NCBI GenBank assembly: GCA_034440635.1
Contig: JAOTON010000971.1
Coordinates: forward strand, 310,001-374,000
Length of the DNA stretch: 64,000 bases
Source: Lepas anatifera
Lineage: Eukaryota; Arthropoda; Thecostraca; Lepadidae
Direction of reading: 5' to 3'
Shown here: positions 57,501 to 62,320 of the stretch, one piece after another
How positions within the stretch are numbered: the first letter of the stretch is position 1
How the letters are laid out: each line of letters begins with the position of its first letter
The notes under the pieces: generated by a model
Databases searched by the model: none
Told to the model about the DNA's origin: nothing
The model's input: only the letters and a program-made list of their open reading frames with translations
Position numbers and translations under genes: made by a program

Positions 57501-58375
57501 GTTTTATATTTTTCCCACTAACTTTGGTGCCCCGTTTGGTCTTGAACGAGAGGGTTTCCATCGTACAGAAATAGCCTACTGATACCCTGACATTAATACC
57601 TGTGGCTCCCTCGAGGGTAACTATCTTCTCTAATTTTTAAAGGAACCACGAGAAAATTAACTAGCCGTAAGTAGCTGCAGATGGATGGAAAAATATGAAA
57701 AATGAAGCGAGATTAATGCGGCCCAATAACATAGTTAATGCTCTTTTGCTATGTTTTTTTAGAATCTCAGTCGTCGGGCTTCGTTGATATGAAAGAGTAC
57801 TCCTGCCTACCAATTGCAATGAGTAGTGGGTTTAAAAAAATATAGCCTTGCCTGGCCAGCACTTAGGCTGTTACAAAGCTATCGGATCCTACAAGAATCC
57901 GGAGTCCCACAGCACCATTATGGATAAGATTAACGAATTGTGGGGATTCTGGCATGGACCTTGCTGTTGGATTGTTTCAGATGAACCCTCTTTTTCGGTA
58001 GCGAGGTGATTTTTGGTCGTGAGGTTTCATCCCTTCTCCTCGATGGAGCCATCAGATCGTCTGGTCAGACCCCGCCGTCTGATAGCCCTATCAGACGCTG
58101 ACATGTGGTCAGGCTTCATCTCCTCCCCCTCTGTCGACAGAGTCAGGCGCTGGAGGTGGTACGGACCGTGGGACAGGCGTTCGAGGTGTGCCACAGTCTG
58201 GAGGGCGGCCTGTCAGAGGGTCCTGCTGCGGCCCCGACCACTCCCGTCACGCCGGTCAGCCCGGTGGCGCCCCTGACGCCGGTGCCGCCGCTCACGCCCT
58301 CCTCTGAGCCGCTCAGCCACCCCTCCGACTCCGACAGCGAGCCCAGCAGCGCCGACGCAGCCAAAAAGCCCACAG
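28538..58375 (+). CDS. NOS1AP: NOS1AP (CAPON) PTB-domain adaptor, six exons, incomplete at 3' end
   Basis: Exons 28538-28731, 33277-33349, 33866-33958, 37944-37999, 39985-40093 and 58141-58375 together follow the animal NOS1AP PTB domain: [108 protein letters not shown]. The family protein links neuronal nitric oxide synthase (through a C-terminal PDZ ligand) and Dexras1/Scribble, and the PTB domain binds partners at the membrane. The C-terminal coiled-coil and PDZ ligand are not in the window; the last exon ends in phase 1 and continues beyond. About 250 residues are covered. Introns reach 18 kb. The second exon has one extra base (73 instead of 72) and the fourth intron starts with GC. Confidence 0.9.
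28960..29510 (-). mobile_element. TTAA-flanked DNA element, truncated copy 3
   Basis: Begins TTAACCTTCGCCCCACCGGG with GCTATCGATGCCCC, and runs through GGTCACCTCACTTCAAATTC and TCCCTTTGAAAAGCATGGGG. It is the reverse complement of the right half of the 49002-50035 copy and stops near TGACCTAATTAGCTAGAGC. Confidence 0.85.
29511..30834. other. NOS1AP intron; two unassigned minus-strand open frames
   Basis: 29499-29801 (minus, 100 codons) contains repeated ACCATGGT palindromes. 29952-30206 (minus, 84 codons) starts MATPSNALAWSSLRDYRLRS with GC-ending codons in its first two thirds and may be a gene fragment. Neither shows a known domain. 30190-30430 and 30835-31110 share motifs (TCTAACATAAACG, TTTATT.GTGATAAC-like blocks) and look like a repeat pair. 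Confidence 0.3.
31110..31770. other. NOS1AP intron, nothing assigned
   Basis: Contains GTGACGTCAGCGATTG and, in opposite sense, GCGATTGCTGACGTCATCGC about 230 bp apart, suggesting an inverted-repeat element. No coding signal. Confidence 0.4.
31772..31960 (+). repeat. tRNA-derived SINE
   Basis: CAGTGGTAGCGCATTCAACT (box A region) and CTGGGTTCAAATCCCCGGC (box B) are spaced as in a tRNA, but the ends do not pair into an acceptor stem. The tail GGGGTGAGAGTTGGCGACAC matches the copy at 44302-44480. Confidence 0.8.
31961..33276. other. NOS1AP intron, nothing recognised
   Basis: Mixed composition, no repeat boundary or exon recognised. The stretch at 32560-32660 is GC-rich but has no supported coding frame. 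Confidence 0.4.
33277..33349 (+). CDS. NOS1AP: NOS1AP exon 2 in window, with one-base frameshift
   Basis: Acceptor CCGGCAG|TAT at 33276/33277 and donor AGG|GTGAGT after 33349. The first part reads [13 protein letters not shown] and the second part, one base later, [11 protein letters not shown]. Both match the NOS1AP PTB segment (YVGSLD.PRP.SR.EIVAAMRRIR). The exon is 73 bases, but the flanking phase-0 junctions require 72. The extra base lies at GCAAAGCTT, 33311-33319, in the run AAA: AAG CTT would restore K-L. Most simply this is a sequence or assembly error in a homopolymer; a real null allele is the alternative. Confidence 0.88.
33381..33532 (+). repeat. (TC)n and (TCTCTG)n microsatellite
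   Basis: About 30 bp of TC, then roughly 10 units of TCTCTG, then TC again, just downstream of a NOS1AP donor. The Leu/Ser-, Leu/Cys- and Arg/Glu/Asp-repeat open frames here are artefacts. Confidence 0.97.
33866..33958 (+). CDS. NOS1AP: NOS1AP exon 3 in window, PTB strand region
   Basis: Reads [20 protein letters not shown], then GIEVTLKTGKK. It matches [30 protein letters not shown] of the family's PTB domain. Acceptor GTTTTCAG|TTA and donor AAG|GTGAGA, phase 0 on both sides. Confidence 0.93.
33959..34190. other. NOS1AP intron, start
   Basis: No recognisable element. Confidence 0.4.
34199..34340 (+). mobile_element. hAT MITE, 142 bp, with 8-bp target duplication
   Basis: Left CAGGAGCGTCGGAACTA and right GCGGCTCCTACGTCCCTG are imperfect inverted ends flanked by the perfect duplication TGTGTAGG at 34191-34198 and 34341-34348. 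The core CATAGGGTTAATGGTTAAGA recurs at 56463-56485 and, inverted, at 59921-59945. Confidence 0.88.
34349..35373. other. NOS1AP intron; possible small first exon at 35006
   Basis: Mostly without signal. At 35001 the sequence CCAAGATGGCCGCGAAAGAG contains an ATG in strong context followed by nine codons (MAAKEGLRK) and a good donor AAG|GTAAAC after 35032, phase 0. AAGATGGC(C/G)GC also resembles the YY1 element often found at start codons. A CCAAT-like ATTGGT lies near 34903. Splicing to the phase-0 exon at 37944 would keep frame. Unsupported by homology. Confidence 0.25.
35374..35649 (+). mobile_element. hAT-like MITE
   Basis: Left CATAGGCGGATCCAAGG and right CCTGGATCCGCCTTTG are inverted. 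The interior shares CACCGATAGG, CCCCCTGAAATG and GTGCCCCGATCGGCAATCCT with the copy at 60746-60980. No target duplication was evident. Confidence 0.75.
35937..36856 (+). mobile_element. TTAA-flanked DNA element, copy 4, with known empty site
   Basis: Left TTAACACGCGCACTGGAGGG and right inner GGCCCCCTCCAGTGCGCGTT are inverted, and a second terminal-like ACCCCCTCAGTGCGGGTGTTAA (last 20 bases) ends at 36856. TTAA bounds both sides. The copy at 15740-16175 lacks it, which proves mobility and a TTAA target. The interior is dense in TCAAGGTCA and AGGTCA. Confidence 0.88.
36236..36540. promoter_or_regulatory. Cluster of TCAAGGTCA nuclear-receptor-type half-sites inside the TTAA element
   Basis: Within about 300 bp there are at least seven TCAAGGTCA or its complement TGACCTTGA, many in direct repeat (GTCAAGGTCAAGGTCAAAGG). 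TCAAGGTCA is the known extended half-site of FTZ-F1/SF-1 and ERR nuclear receptors. Binding here is inference; the motif density is directly visible. Confidence 0.6.
37006..37943. other. NOS1AP intron, nothing recognised
   Basis: No repeat boundary or coding block identified before the acceptor of the next exon (TGTTTCAG at 37943). Confidence 0.4.
37944..37999 (+). CDS. NOS1AP: NOS1AP exon 4 in window, with GC donor
   Basis: Reads KTHPSLESSALIMHHPIHR, with the last Arg split. It aligns with the EWTWDESKMLVMQDPIYR segment of the family. The acceptor CTGTTTCAG is strong. The only frame-keeping donor is CACAG|GCGAGT after 37999, so this is a GC-AG intron. Joining AG to G|ATT of the next exon restores R-I-F-Y. 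The nearest GT (38004) would shift the frame. Confidence 0.85.
38029..38090 (+). repeat. 24-bp tandem repeat, GGACGACGTTAGAACTAACG
   Basis: Three copies directly downstream of the GC donor of NOS1AP exon 4. GTTAGAACTAAC is a perfect palindrome. Confidence 0.85.
38091..39984. other. NOS1AP intron, nothing recognised
   Basis: 38090-38400 is GC-rich with open frames on both strands but no recognised domain. The rest is AT-rich without signal. It ends at the acceptor CTGGCAG at 39984. Confidence 0.4.
39985..40093 (+). CDS. NOS1AP: NOS1AP exon 5 in window, PTB core
   Basis: Reads (R)[19 protein letters not shown], then [17 protein letters not shown]. It matches [37 protein letters not shown] of vertebrate NOS1AP, one of the best conserved parts of the protein. 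The donor AAG|GTGAGT follows 40093, phase 0, joining to SQALEVVRT in the next exon about 18 kb away. Confidence 0.95.
40264..41464 (+). mobile_element. TTAA-flanked DNA element, copy 5, full length 1.2 kb
   Basis: Starts TTAACCTTCGCCCGGGTGGG and ends CACCGGGGCAAGGGTTAA, with a TTAA at each edge. Subterminal palindromes (GGCGGCGTGCAGCGCCGCC) lie next to the left end. The interior has many AGGTCA/TGACCT motifs. It shares extended sequence with copy 1 at 434. No transposase. Confidence 0.88.
41465..43115. other. NOS1AP intron, nothing recognised
   Basis: AT-rich with short open frames; no family assigned. Confidence 0.4.
43116..43376 (+). mobile_element. TTAA element left-end fragment with 87-bp tandem duplication
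   Basis: TTAACACGTGCATGGGAGGG opens a fragment resembling the left part of copy 4 (GGCCGGAGAACCG, CACATTT...AGAATT.A..AGCGCGT). The unit 43184-43270 (ACGGAACTAGAAAACACAAT...) is repeated at 43271-43357 with one visible difference (GATGAAAA/GGTGAAAA). Confidence 0.8.
43377..44199 (+). mobile_element. TTAA-flanked DNA element, copy 6
   Basis: Left TTAACACGTGCATTGCCGGG followed by GGGCGGGTACCCGCCC, and right GGGCGGGTACCCGCCCCCAG followed by TGCGCGTGTTA, are inverted. GGGCGGGTACCCGCCC is itself a perfect palindrome at both ends. About 820 bp, interior rich in AGGTCA. Confidence 0.85.
44302..44480 (+). repeat. tRNA-derived SINE
   Basis: GCGTGGTTCAGTGGTAGGGC and CCGGGTTCATGTCCCGGC have tRNA box A and B form and spacing, but there is no matching acceptor stem and the anticodon loop is too long. 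The tail GGGTGAGAGTTGGCGATGAC matches the 31772 copy. Confidence 0.8.
44530..44700 (+). repeat. SINE tail fragment
   Basis: GACGTAGGTCGGTTGGC, AGAGGGTGACTTGAGC, GGCCATCCCTGTGCTT and TGACTTCAGTGAGGC match 50970-51150. Confidence 0.75.
44740..45490 (+). mobile_element. Decayed TTAA element (copy 4 family)
   Basis: GTGACGTCATGAAGTCAT..., ATGTCAAGGTTACATTATAT and ATCACAGGTCAAGG parallel 36180-36290, and GTAGATCACTAAAG...GGGCGTTTTTC parallels 36720-36770. Ends are not preserved. The 136-codon minus-strand frame at 45249-45659 overlaps it and is not taken as a gene. Confidence 0.6.
45491..46300. other. NOS1AP intron, nothing recognised
   Basis: AT-rich; no repeat boundary identified. Confidence 0.4.
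46309..46451 (+). mobile_element. hAT MITE, 143 bp, with 8-bp target duplication
   Basis: Left CAGTAGCGGAACCAGAAG and right CTGCGTCCGCCAGTG are imperfect inverted ends, flanked by the perfect duplication GGTATGAC at 46301-46308 and 46452-46459. Confidence 0.88.
46460..47579. other. NOS1AP intron; GC-rich patch at 47080-47270
   Basis: Contains two copies of AGGTTAGTTCCTGGAGATGC/CAGATTAATTCCTGGAGAGGC near 46565 and 46605. The GC-rich patch has open frames on both strands without a recognised domain. Confidence 0.35.
47580..47673 (+). CDS. Candidate orphan exon
   Basis: Between GGACAGCAG| and ATG|GTGGGT an open block reads RVQTYINKGEFQTGGRQLDP, then EPDPSLLSSGM, with the GC-ending codons of the confirmed exons. 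Phase would be 1 in and 0 out, which does not fit the neighbouring NOS1AP exon 5 (phase 0). It may belong to another transcript or be a gene fragment. The product is not recognised. Confidence 0.3.
47674..48326. other. NOS1AP intron, nothing recognised
   Basis: No repeat or exon identified. Confidence 0.4.
48327..48762 (+). mobile_element. MITE, TTAAAGGG family, diverged copy
   Basis: Left TTAAAGGGAATAGATAAC and right AAGGGTGGGCCATTTCCTTTAA (last 20 shared) are inverted ends. The interior differs from the 939 copy. Confidence 0.7.
49002..50035 (+). mobile_element. TTAA-flanked DNA element, copy 7, full length 1.03 kb
   Basis: Left TTAACCCGCGCCCCACCGGA, with an adjoining CACCGGGGGGCCATCGATGG, and right CATCGATGGCCCCCGGTGGG then GCAAGGGTTAA. 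TTAA at each edge. Its right half matches 28960-29510 in reverse complement. The interior has dense GGTCA motifs (TGACCTCATATGACCTGAGG). No transposase. Confidence 0.9.
50036..50904. other. NOS1AP intron, nothing recognised
   Basis: Short open frames only. Confidence 0.4.
50905..51152 (+). repeat. tRNA-derived SINE with long tail
   Basis: GCATGGGTTCGAATCCGCTG gives a box B; it is followed by GACGTAGGTTGGCTGG, TGAGCGGAGTGGCCGTCCCT, CCATTGTGGGAGTT and GACTTTAGTGAGGCCCCGAC. The tail defines the fragments at 22783 and 44530. Confidence 0.8.
51153..52495. other. NOS1AP intron, nothing recognised
   Basis: AT-rich to about 52140, then rising in GC content. Confidence 0.4.
52496..52940 (+). promoter_or_regulatory. 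CpG-rich stretch and TATA box, candidate internal NOS1AP promoter
   Basis: 52500-52820 is dense in CG dinucleotides, in contrast to the AT-rich introns around it. TATTTATAAG lies at 52903-52912, followed by GCTCAGCCAGT near 52938, an initiator-like TCAG. The ATG of the candidate exon is at 53003. This arrangement suggests a core promoter inside the last NOS1AP intron. The exact start site is inference; TATA-to-TCAG spacing is slightly long. Confidence 0.5.
53003..53437 (+). CDS. Candidate alternative first exon of NOS1AP (145 codons)
   Basis: Open frame from ATG reads MLETVRHIPAHQDTMTLSMG, continues through a Pro-rich then basic part (PRPRKKLSFRNPEIVGRDRS, RQLRDRKVDRSIIKVTRQES) and ends ASLEDCSLE at the donor GAG|GTGAGG after 53437. 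Codons are GC-ending, as in the proven exons. The exon ends in phase 0 and the next NOS1AP exon (58141, [10 protein letters not shown]) begins in phase 0, so splicing keeps frame and would yield a form lacking most of the PTB domain. No homology was recognised, so function is unknown. Its last 65 bases are the first unit of the following minisatellite. An unrelated gene is the alternative. Confidence 0.5.
53372..53815 (+). repeat. Minisatellite copying the 53437 splice donor
   Basis: Units containing GTGGTCGGGGCGGCCAGTCT, GGAG|GTGAGGTCTGGACGTGG and an optional GACTGCAGTCTGGAG block begin within the coding exon and continue past the donor. GAG|GTGAGG-type or related sites recur near 53490, 53603, 53670, 53723 and 53792. 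Unit length varies around 50-70 bp. Confidence 0.9.
53815..54070 (+). repeat. Left arm of a long inverted repeat
   Basis: AGCCTTCGTTACTGGTGCGA, GACAGATGGCAAGGATTA and TAGCTCTTCACTTCACGACG are found in reverse complement at 55375-55625 with about 10-15% visible differences. Confidence 0.88.
54072..54325 (+). mobile_element. Insertion with internal hairpin inside the left arm
   Basis: This segment is absent from the corresponding place in the right arm. Within it, GTCAATATATTTCGTCCAGG (54162) and CCTGGACAAAATGTATTGAC (to 54246) are near-perfect inverted repeats with about 30-bp arms and a loop of roughly 20 bp. Confidence 0.7.
54340..55333 (-). mobile_element. Decayed mariner/Tc1-type transposon
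   Basis: Ends TACAAGGTGACCCAAAAACA and, inverted, TACAGGGTGACAAAAAACAG form terminal repeats. The minus strand encodes pieces of a mariner-like transposase C-terminal half: a broken QQDGA.PH-type motif read as PTGWRHPHVKRITGM in one frame, then (in another frame) ETPDFYLWGYLKDRVYED. The latter resembles the PDL.P.DF.LWG.LK block that carries the last catalytic acidic residue. The N-terminal half is missing. The left end has a tandem copy of its terminal region (54350-54535 and 54540-54720), giving three terminal repeats. Confidence 0.85.
55375..55625 (-). repeat. Right arm of the long inverted repeat
   Basis: Reverse complement of 53815-54070. Together with the mariner's ends the arms form a palindrome of nearly 1.8 kb. 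Confidence 0.88.
55640..56560. other. NOS1AP intron; fragment of a hAT MITE
   Basis: 56430-56490 (AAGTCATTTTCTTCCCGTCA, GAGCCATAGGGTTAATGGTT) matches the 34199-34340 element. Otherwise nothing recognised. Confidence 0.5.
56560..56760 (+). repeat. About 75-bp tandem repeat, three units
   Basis: Units share ACAGGCGTCCCGTGTATTGC, GGTGCAGTGGTAAACGGG and TTCCCGTGC...ACAGCATCAT. Confidence 0.88.
56761..58140. other. NOS1AP intron, nothing recognised
   Basis: AT-rich. Near 58045-58110 short TCAGACGCTGACATGTGGTC-type direct repeats (ATCAGA..., TCAGAC...) occur just before the acceptor CTGTCGACAG at 58140. Confidence 0.4.
58141..58375 (+). CDS. NOS1AP: NOS1AP exon 6 in window, end of the PTB domain plus Pro/Ser linker
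   Basis: Reads [20 protein letters not shown], matching the family's [20 protein letters not shown] helix that closes the PTB domain. It then continues EGGLSEGPAAAPTTPVTPVS, PVAPLTPVPPLTPSSEPLSH and PSDSDSEPSSADAAKKPT, a disordered Pro/Thr/Ser linker. Acceptor GACAG|AGT. The donor ACAG|GTCAGT follows 58375 in phase 1, so coding continues beyond the window. The donor is the first of many tandem copies. Confidence 0.95.
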
Positions 58376-58665
58376 GTCAGTCCTGAGACTGTCCAGCACT
58401 GCACAGGTTAGTCCTGAGACTGTCCAGCACTGCACAGGTCAGTCCTGAGACTGTCCAGTACTGCACAGGTCAGTCCTGAGACTGTCCAGTATCGCACAGG
58501 TCAGTCCTGAGACTGTCCAGTATCGCACAGGTCAGTCCTGAGACTGTCCAGCACTGCACAGGTCAGTCCTGAGGGTACTCTATACAGGTCAGTTCTGAGG
58601 CACGCCGGTACTAAGCTTCTGCACAGGACTGGTCAAGTACTGCACAGGTCAGTCCTGAGGAAGCC
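58371..58665 (+). repeat. 31-bp minisatellite copying the NOS1AP exon 6 donor
   Basis: Units CACAGGTCAGTCCTGAGACT followed by GTCCAGCACTG begin at the exon edge. GT of CACAG|GTCAGT occurs at 58376 (real), 58407 (GTTAGT), 58438, 58469, 58500, 58531 and 58562 at an exact 31-bp period, then less regularly at 58588 and 58648. Confidence 0.96.
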
Positions 58666-60745
58666 TAGCCTAGTACCCCAGGCAGTCAAGGCAGTCCAGT
58701 ACTTGACACGGGACTAGTCGGTTTTGTTTGAGGGTGGCTGTTGACAACTGCTCACGTGACTTCGGTAAATTTGTCATATTTCTTGAGGTAGGCACCGCTA
58801 CCTCTAATTTTGAAACCAGATATCGCAAGCTTTTGAAGCGGCGGCCGCTACCTCTGCTACTTGGACTGGTTGAAACCGCTACCACAGCTAGCGCTACTGC
58901 TTCAGAATCGTGAAACTACTACCGGCTACCTTCGCTGCTTCGCTAGTGTTTTATCATAAAGTTCTACTAAAGTGCTATCCTAGTATTACCTTCCATTGCT
59001 CTTTTTAAAGAAACTCCAAGGAAAACTTTTGCTTTCTGTATATTACACAAGAATTGCAGTTGTATTCCAAGATATACAAGCAAAATCACCACCCAGAAAA
59101 AAAACATTCATTTGATCCCTTGTTTTTCAAAAGGAACAAAACATTTCTCGCAATTTTCAGCTAATAGTTTATTTAAGTGGTGATGCTCTTAATAGGTTGT
59201 CTTTCGCGGAAGTGGTTTTGAATTATTTTCAGTCCGCTACCCGCTAGTCCCCTACTTTTTGTGATAAAAACCGCTACTGCTACTTCGTTACAATTTGAAG
59301 TCTGCAAGTAGTAGAGTAGAGTATTTAAGTGGCGAAGTGCCCGGCGCTAATTTTTTCACCTCGAGAATACAACAGTTCATTGGCACATCCAAAAACAGGT
59401 CTTTGGAATATCAAAAGCATCCAGACAAGCCTCCGGCGTTTTGTGTCAGCGTATCGATCGAGAGATGAGATCAGCCCTCAGGCAGAGTGAATGATTTGGC
59501 TTGGAACGTAGTGAGCGGTTCACTGTGGAACACACCGGCCGATGACTTATGACGTCATAGGCATCATTGCTCATTGCCCAATGATCTGTTTCCGTTACAG
59601 TACATTCAAGACTTGGAAATGAAACTATTGTATAACCCTCAAAGGAACTTACACCTGATATTAAACATCAGGGGTTGGAACCCGTGAAAAAATGTAAACG
59701 GAAGTTGTCAACGAAAGACGTCTGGACAGTATAAGTTCTCAGGATTGTGCTTTCAGTGGTCTTAATAATGTTTTGTTCAATAATGTTTTTCCATAATCAT
59801 GTTTTCCCTAATGTTTTGGGGTCCGCCGTTGCCCTGAACCCTTTGATAGCTTGGGTCAGTACTGATGATCATTGTCCATAGGGCGGGACGGGACCGGGGG
59901 CGGGGGCGCTCACTCTGATTCTTAACCATTAACCCTATGGCGTTGACTGGAAGAAATGACTTGAAAATTCCGCCCCACTTTGAACATGTAAAGCCATAGG
60001 GACTTTCTAAAAATGACTTTTTTGACAAAAAAAACTTTTGGTTTGATGCCAATCCAATCTGTAGCGCATGTTTTGGCATTGGAGTAATCAATCTGCTTCT
60101 CCAAATTTTTTTCAGTATTTGGTTTGGAAAATATTGCAAAAAGCAGGGCGAGTGTACGGGTGGACGCGTGCCTCTCATCCAGCCGAGCAAGGGGAACGTC
60201 CTGCCCTCCAAAATGTCGGCTTTTAATTGCGGATTTTTTCTCTTTACGCTTATTCACACGAACTTCCGCAAATATTTCCCAAGTAGTTTTGGGTGAACTG
60301 CCTGGATAGCCTTCACCCGGTTTATTATTTATTGATAGCTTTGCGCTCCCTCTTCCCCCCTCTTCGGTTGTCGCCAGGTCAGGGTCCGTCCCCGTCCAGA
60401 AAAATATCCTATGCAATGCCCCTGTTATTAACCATTTACTTTCTTCCGACCGTTGTCTTCTGAAATACTGCGTCCCGTAAGATATATGGTCCCTCGGACC
60501 CAAAGCGTTAAATGAAATAATTGCAGGAAAGCCGTCGCAAAGGACGCAAAATTTTTAGATCTAGATATCCGAATCTGAAGCGGGGTCTTGAACTGTCTCA
60601 GGATACCGACATGGGGTGTTGCACTTTTTTACTACTACCAGCTCAGAAGAGAAGGAGCTCAGACGTAGTCCTACGGTGGATGCCTTAGTTTATAGTGATG
60701 CACGGTAGATTGATATTTATTCACATTTCAACCAACACGCAGATG
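58666..60745. other. NOS1AP intron; inverted hAT MITE fragment
   Basis: 58780-58920 and 59220-59290 contain repeated CCGCTAC/GCTACCTC triplets without coding support. 59880-60000 holds the reverse complement of the 34199-34340 core (TTAACCATTAACCCTATGGC). The 144- and 193-codon minus-strand open frames at 59777-60503 overlap this repeat and show no domain. Confidence 0.45.
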
Positions 60746-60980
60746 CATAGGCGGATCCAGGGGCACGATCGACCTCGGCGCCCCCGAAAGGTCGATGGCA
60801 CCCCCGAAATGTGCTTCCCACCCCCAGGATGCGAAGTCGGGCCCACCGATAGGATTTCGCCCACCTGATAGCTTTTGCCGGTCAGTGGCGCCTCCTGGTC
60901 GGATGGCCCCCCGGTCGGATGGCGCCCCCGGTGGATGGCGCCCCCAAGGTGCCCCGATCGGCAATCCTGATCCGCCTATG
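60746..60980 (+). mobile_element. hAT MITE, 235 bp, near-perfect 8-bp target duplication
   Basis: Left CATAGGCGGATCCAGGGG and right CAATCCTGATCCGCCTATG are inverted. Flanks CGCAGATG (60738-60745) and AGCAGATG (60981-60988) differ at one base. The interior matches 35374-35649. Confidence 0.85.
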
Positions 60981-61880
60981 AGCAGATGTGTTGGTTGAAA
61001 TATAAATACCTGCCAATCACTATTATAAAATTGATATTTATGTCTTTTTGGTTGTATTTGATATAAAGTACGGTTAGGGCACTTCGTTTTCAAATTGAGT
61101 TACTTAGCTCCGAATGCGTCCTCTCTCACAGCGGCATCTTTCTTGCGTAACGCGCAGATGGCAGCACTTATGACAGCTGTCCAGAAACGGGCCCTATTTG
61201 GGTTTGAGCGCTTGTATCAGGGCTTATGGACTGTTATCACAGGTAGATCCAGAGGAGGCAAGAGTTCACTTGCCTTCTGCCGATCGACCCTCAGCGCCCC
61301 CTGAAATGGTCACCGCGCCCCCTGAAAGGTCGATGGTGCCCTCTCCCATCATATGATATCGCTTCCTACCATGGGCGCCGAAAGCGGGGGATGGGGGGAC
61401 GCGTCCACCCTGTTGGCCAACCAGGGGGGACGTCCCCCAAAATTTTTGGGCCAATGGTCATTAAGGCTGTCAGGTACCGAATATGCTCAAATTGCCTCCC
61501 CAGTCACCCGCCCGGGTCCGTCCCCTGCGAAAATTTGTGGGCTGCTTCCTACCCCTCCCCTCCTCCCCCAATGATGTGAGCACCGGCGCCCACCTGATAG
61601 GTTTCCCTGTCCCAAAATGATTTCCCCGGGCCCGAATGGCGCCCTTGACCACGAGGCTGATAACCCCCATCGGCCATCCTGGGTCCGACTATGACTGATA
61701 TGGTGCTGAGCTGTAAAATAATGCCCAAAATAGTGGGAAAAGTCATTTTAATCAGGATTCCGCAGATCCTGAAAATATTGAAAGCATTGGCCATCGACTT
61801 TCCCGGGATACATGTTGACTCTTCTTCTATTTGTTTCCAATGTCAATGGAACCACTAAGAAGGAGCTAATGTTGCCTGTG
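60981..61880. other. Intron sequence with a broken hAT-type repeat
   Basis: 61240-61695 begins GGTAGATCCAGAGG, ends CCTGGGTCCGACTATGAC and contains the 13668-type repeat at 61372-61560. It looks like a composite decayed copy of the 60746 family with another repeat inside. Confidence 0.5.
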
Positions 61881-62232
61881 AGTATGTCCGGTACATTCAG
61901 TTCGACACCTAGCACAACTTGCACGTCCTGGGGGACTGGGGGTGCCCTCCCAGTATCTCCACTGGATCGGCCGCCTCCCAGCTCCGGCCTACCCGCAGTG
62001 CGCCGAGCTGGCGTGCCCGGCAGCCCAGTGCGTCTTACGCCGTGAAGAGGCCGACTCGCCGACCACGTGCTGCTGAGGCGCCCGTGTCTGGCCGGCGCCC
62101 GTCTGGGTCTCCTCGGCAAAATCAACACAGACCCACAGCAGCTGCAGGACGGCGACGTCGTCACGGGCTTGGCCCGCGACTATCTACACCATCGGGAGTC
62201 TCTTCGGCTGCGGGTGCACCCTGCACCCTGAA
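61880..62232 (+). mobile_element. 3' end of a non-LTR retrotransposon (LINE), truncated and frameshifted
   Basis: One frame reads YLHWIGRLPAPAYPQCAELA, CPAAQCVLRREEADSP. A one- or two-base slip then gives DHVLLRRPCLAGARLGLLGK and INTDPQQLQDGDVVTGLARD, YLHHRESLRLRVHPAP and a stop at about 62229. The spacing C-x4-C...C...DHVLL..PCL resembles the C-terminal Cys/His motif of R1/Jockey-type LINE reverse transcriptase proteins. A simple (AAC) tail follows directly, as LINE 3' ends often have. The 5' part is missing. Confidence 0.65.
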
Positions 62233-62234
62233 AG

Positions 62235-62235
62235 G

Positions 62236-62318
<83 letters not shown>

Positions 62319-62320
62319 CG
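62235..62320 (+). repeat. (AAC)n microsatellite, LINE 3' tail
   Basis: About 28 AAC units with one interruption near the start, immediately after the LINE-like stop codon. Confidence 0.95.

Noticed and set aside
59777..60503. Minus-strand frames of 144 and 193 codons
   Set aside because: Overlap a dispersed repeat fragment, AT-rich codons unlike the confirmed exons, no domain.
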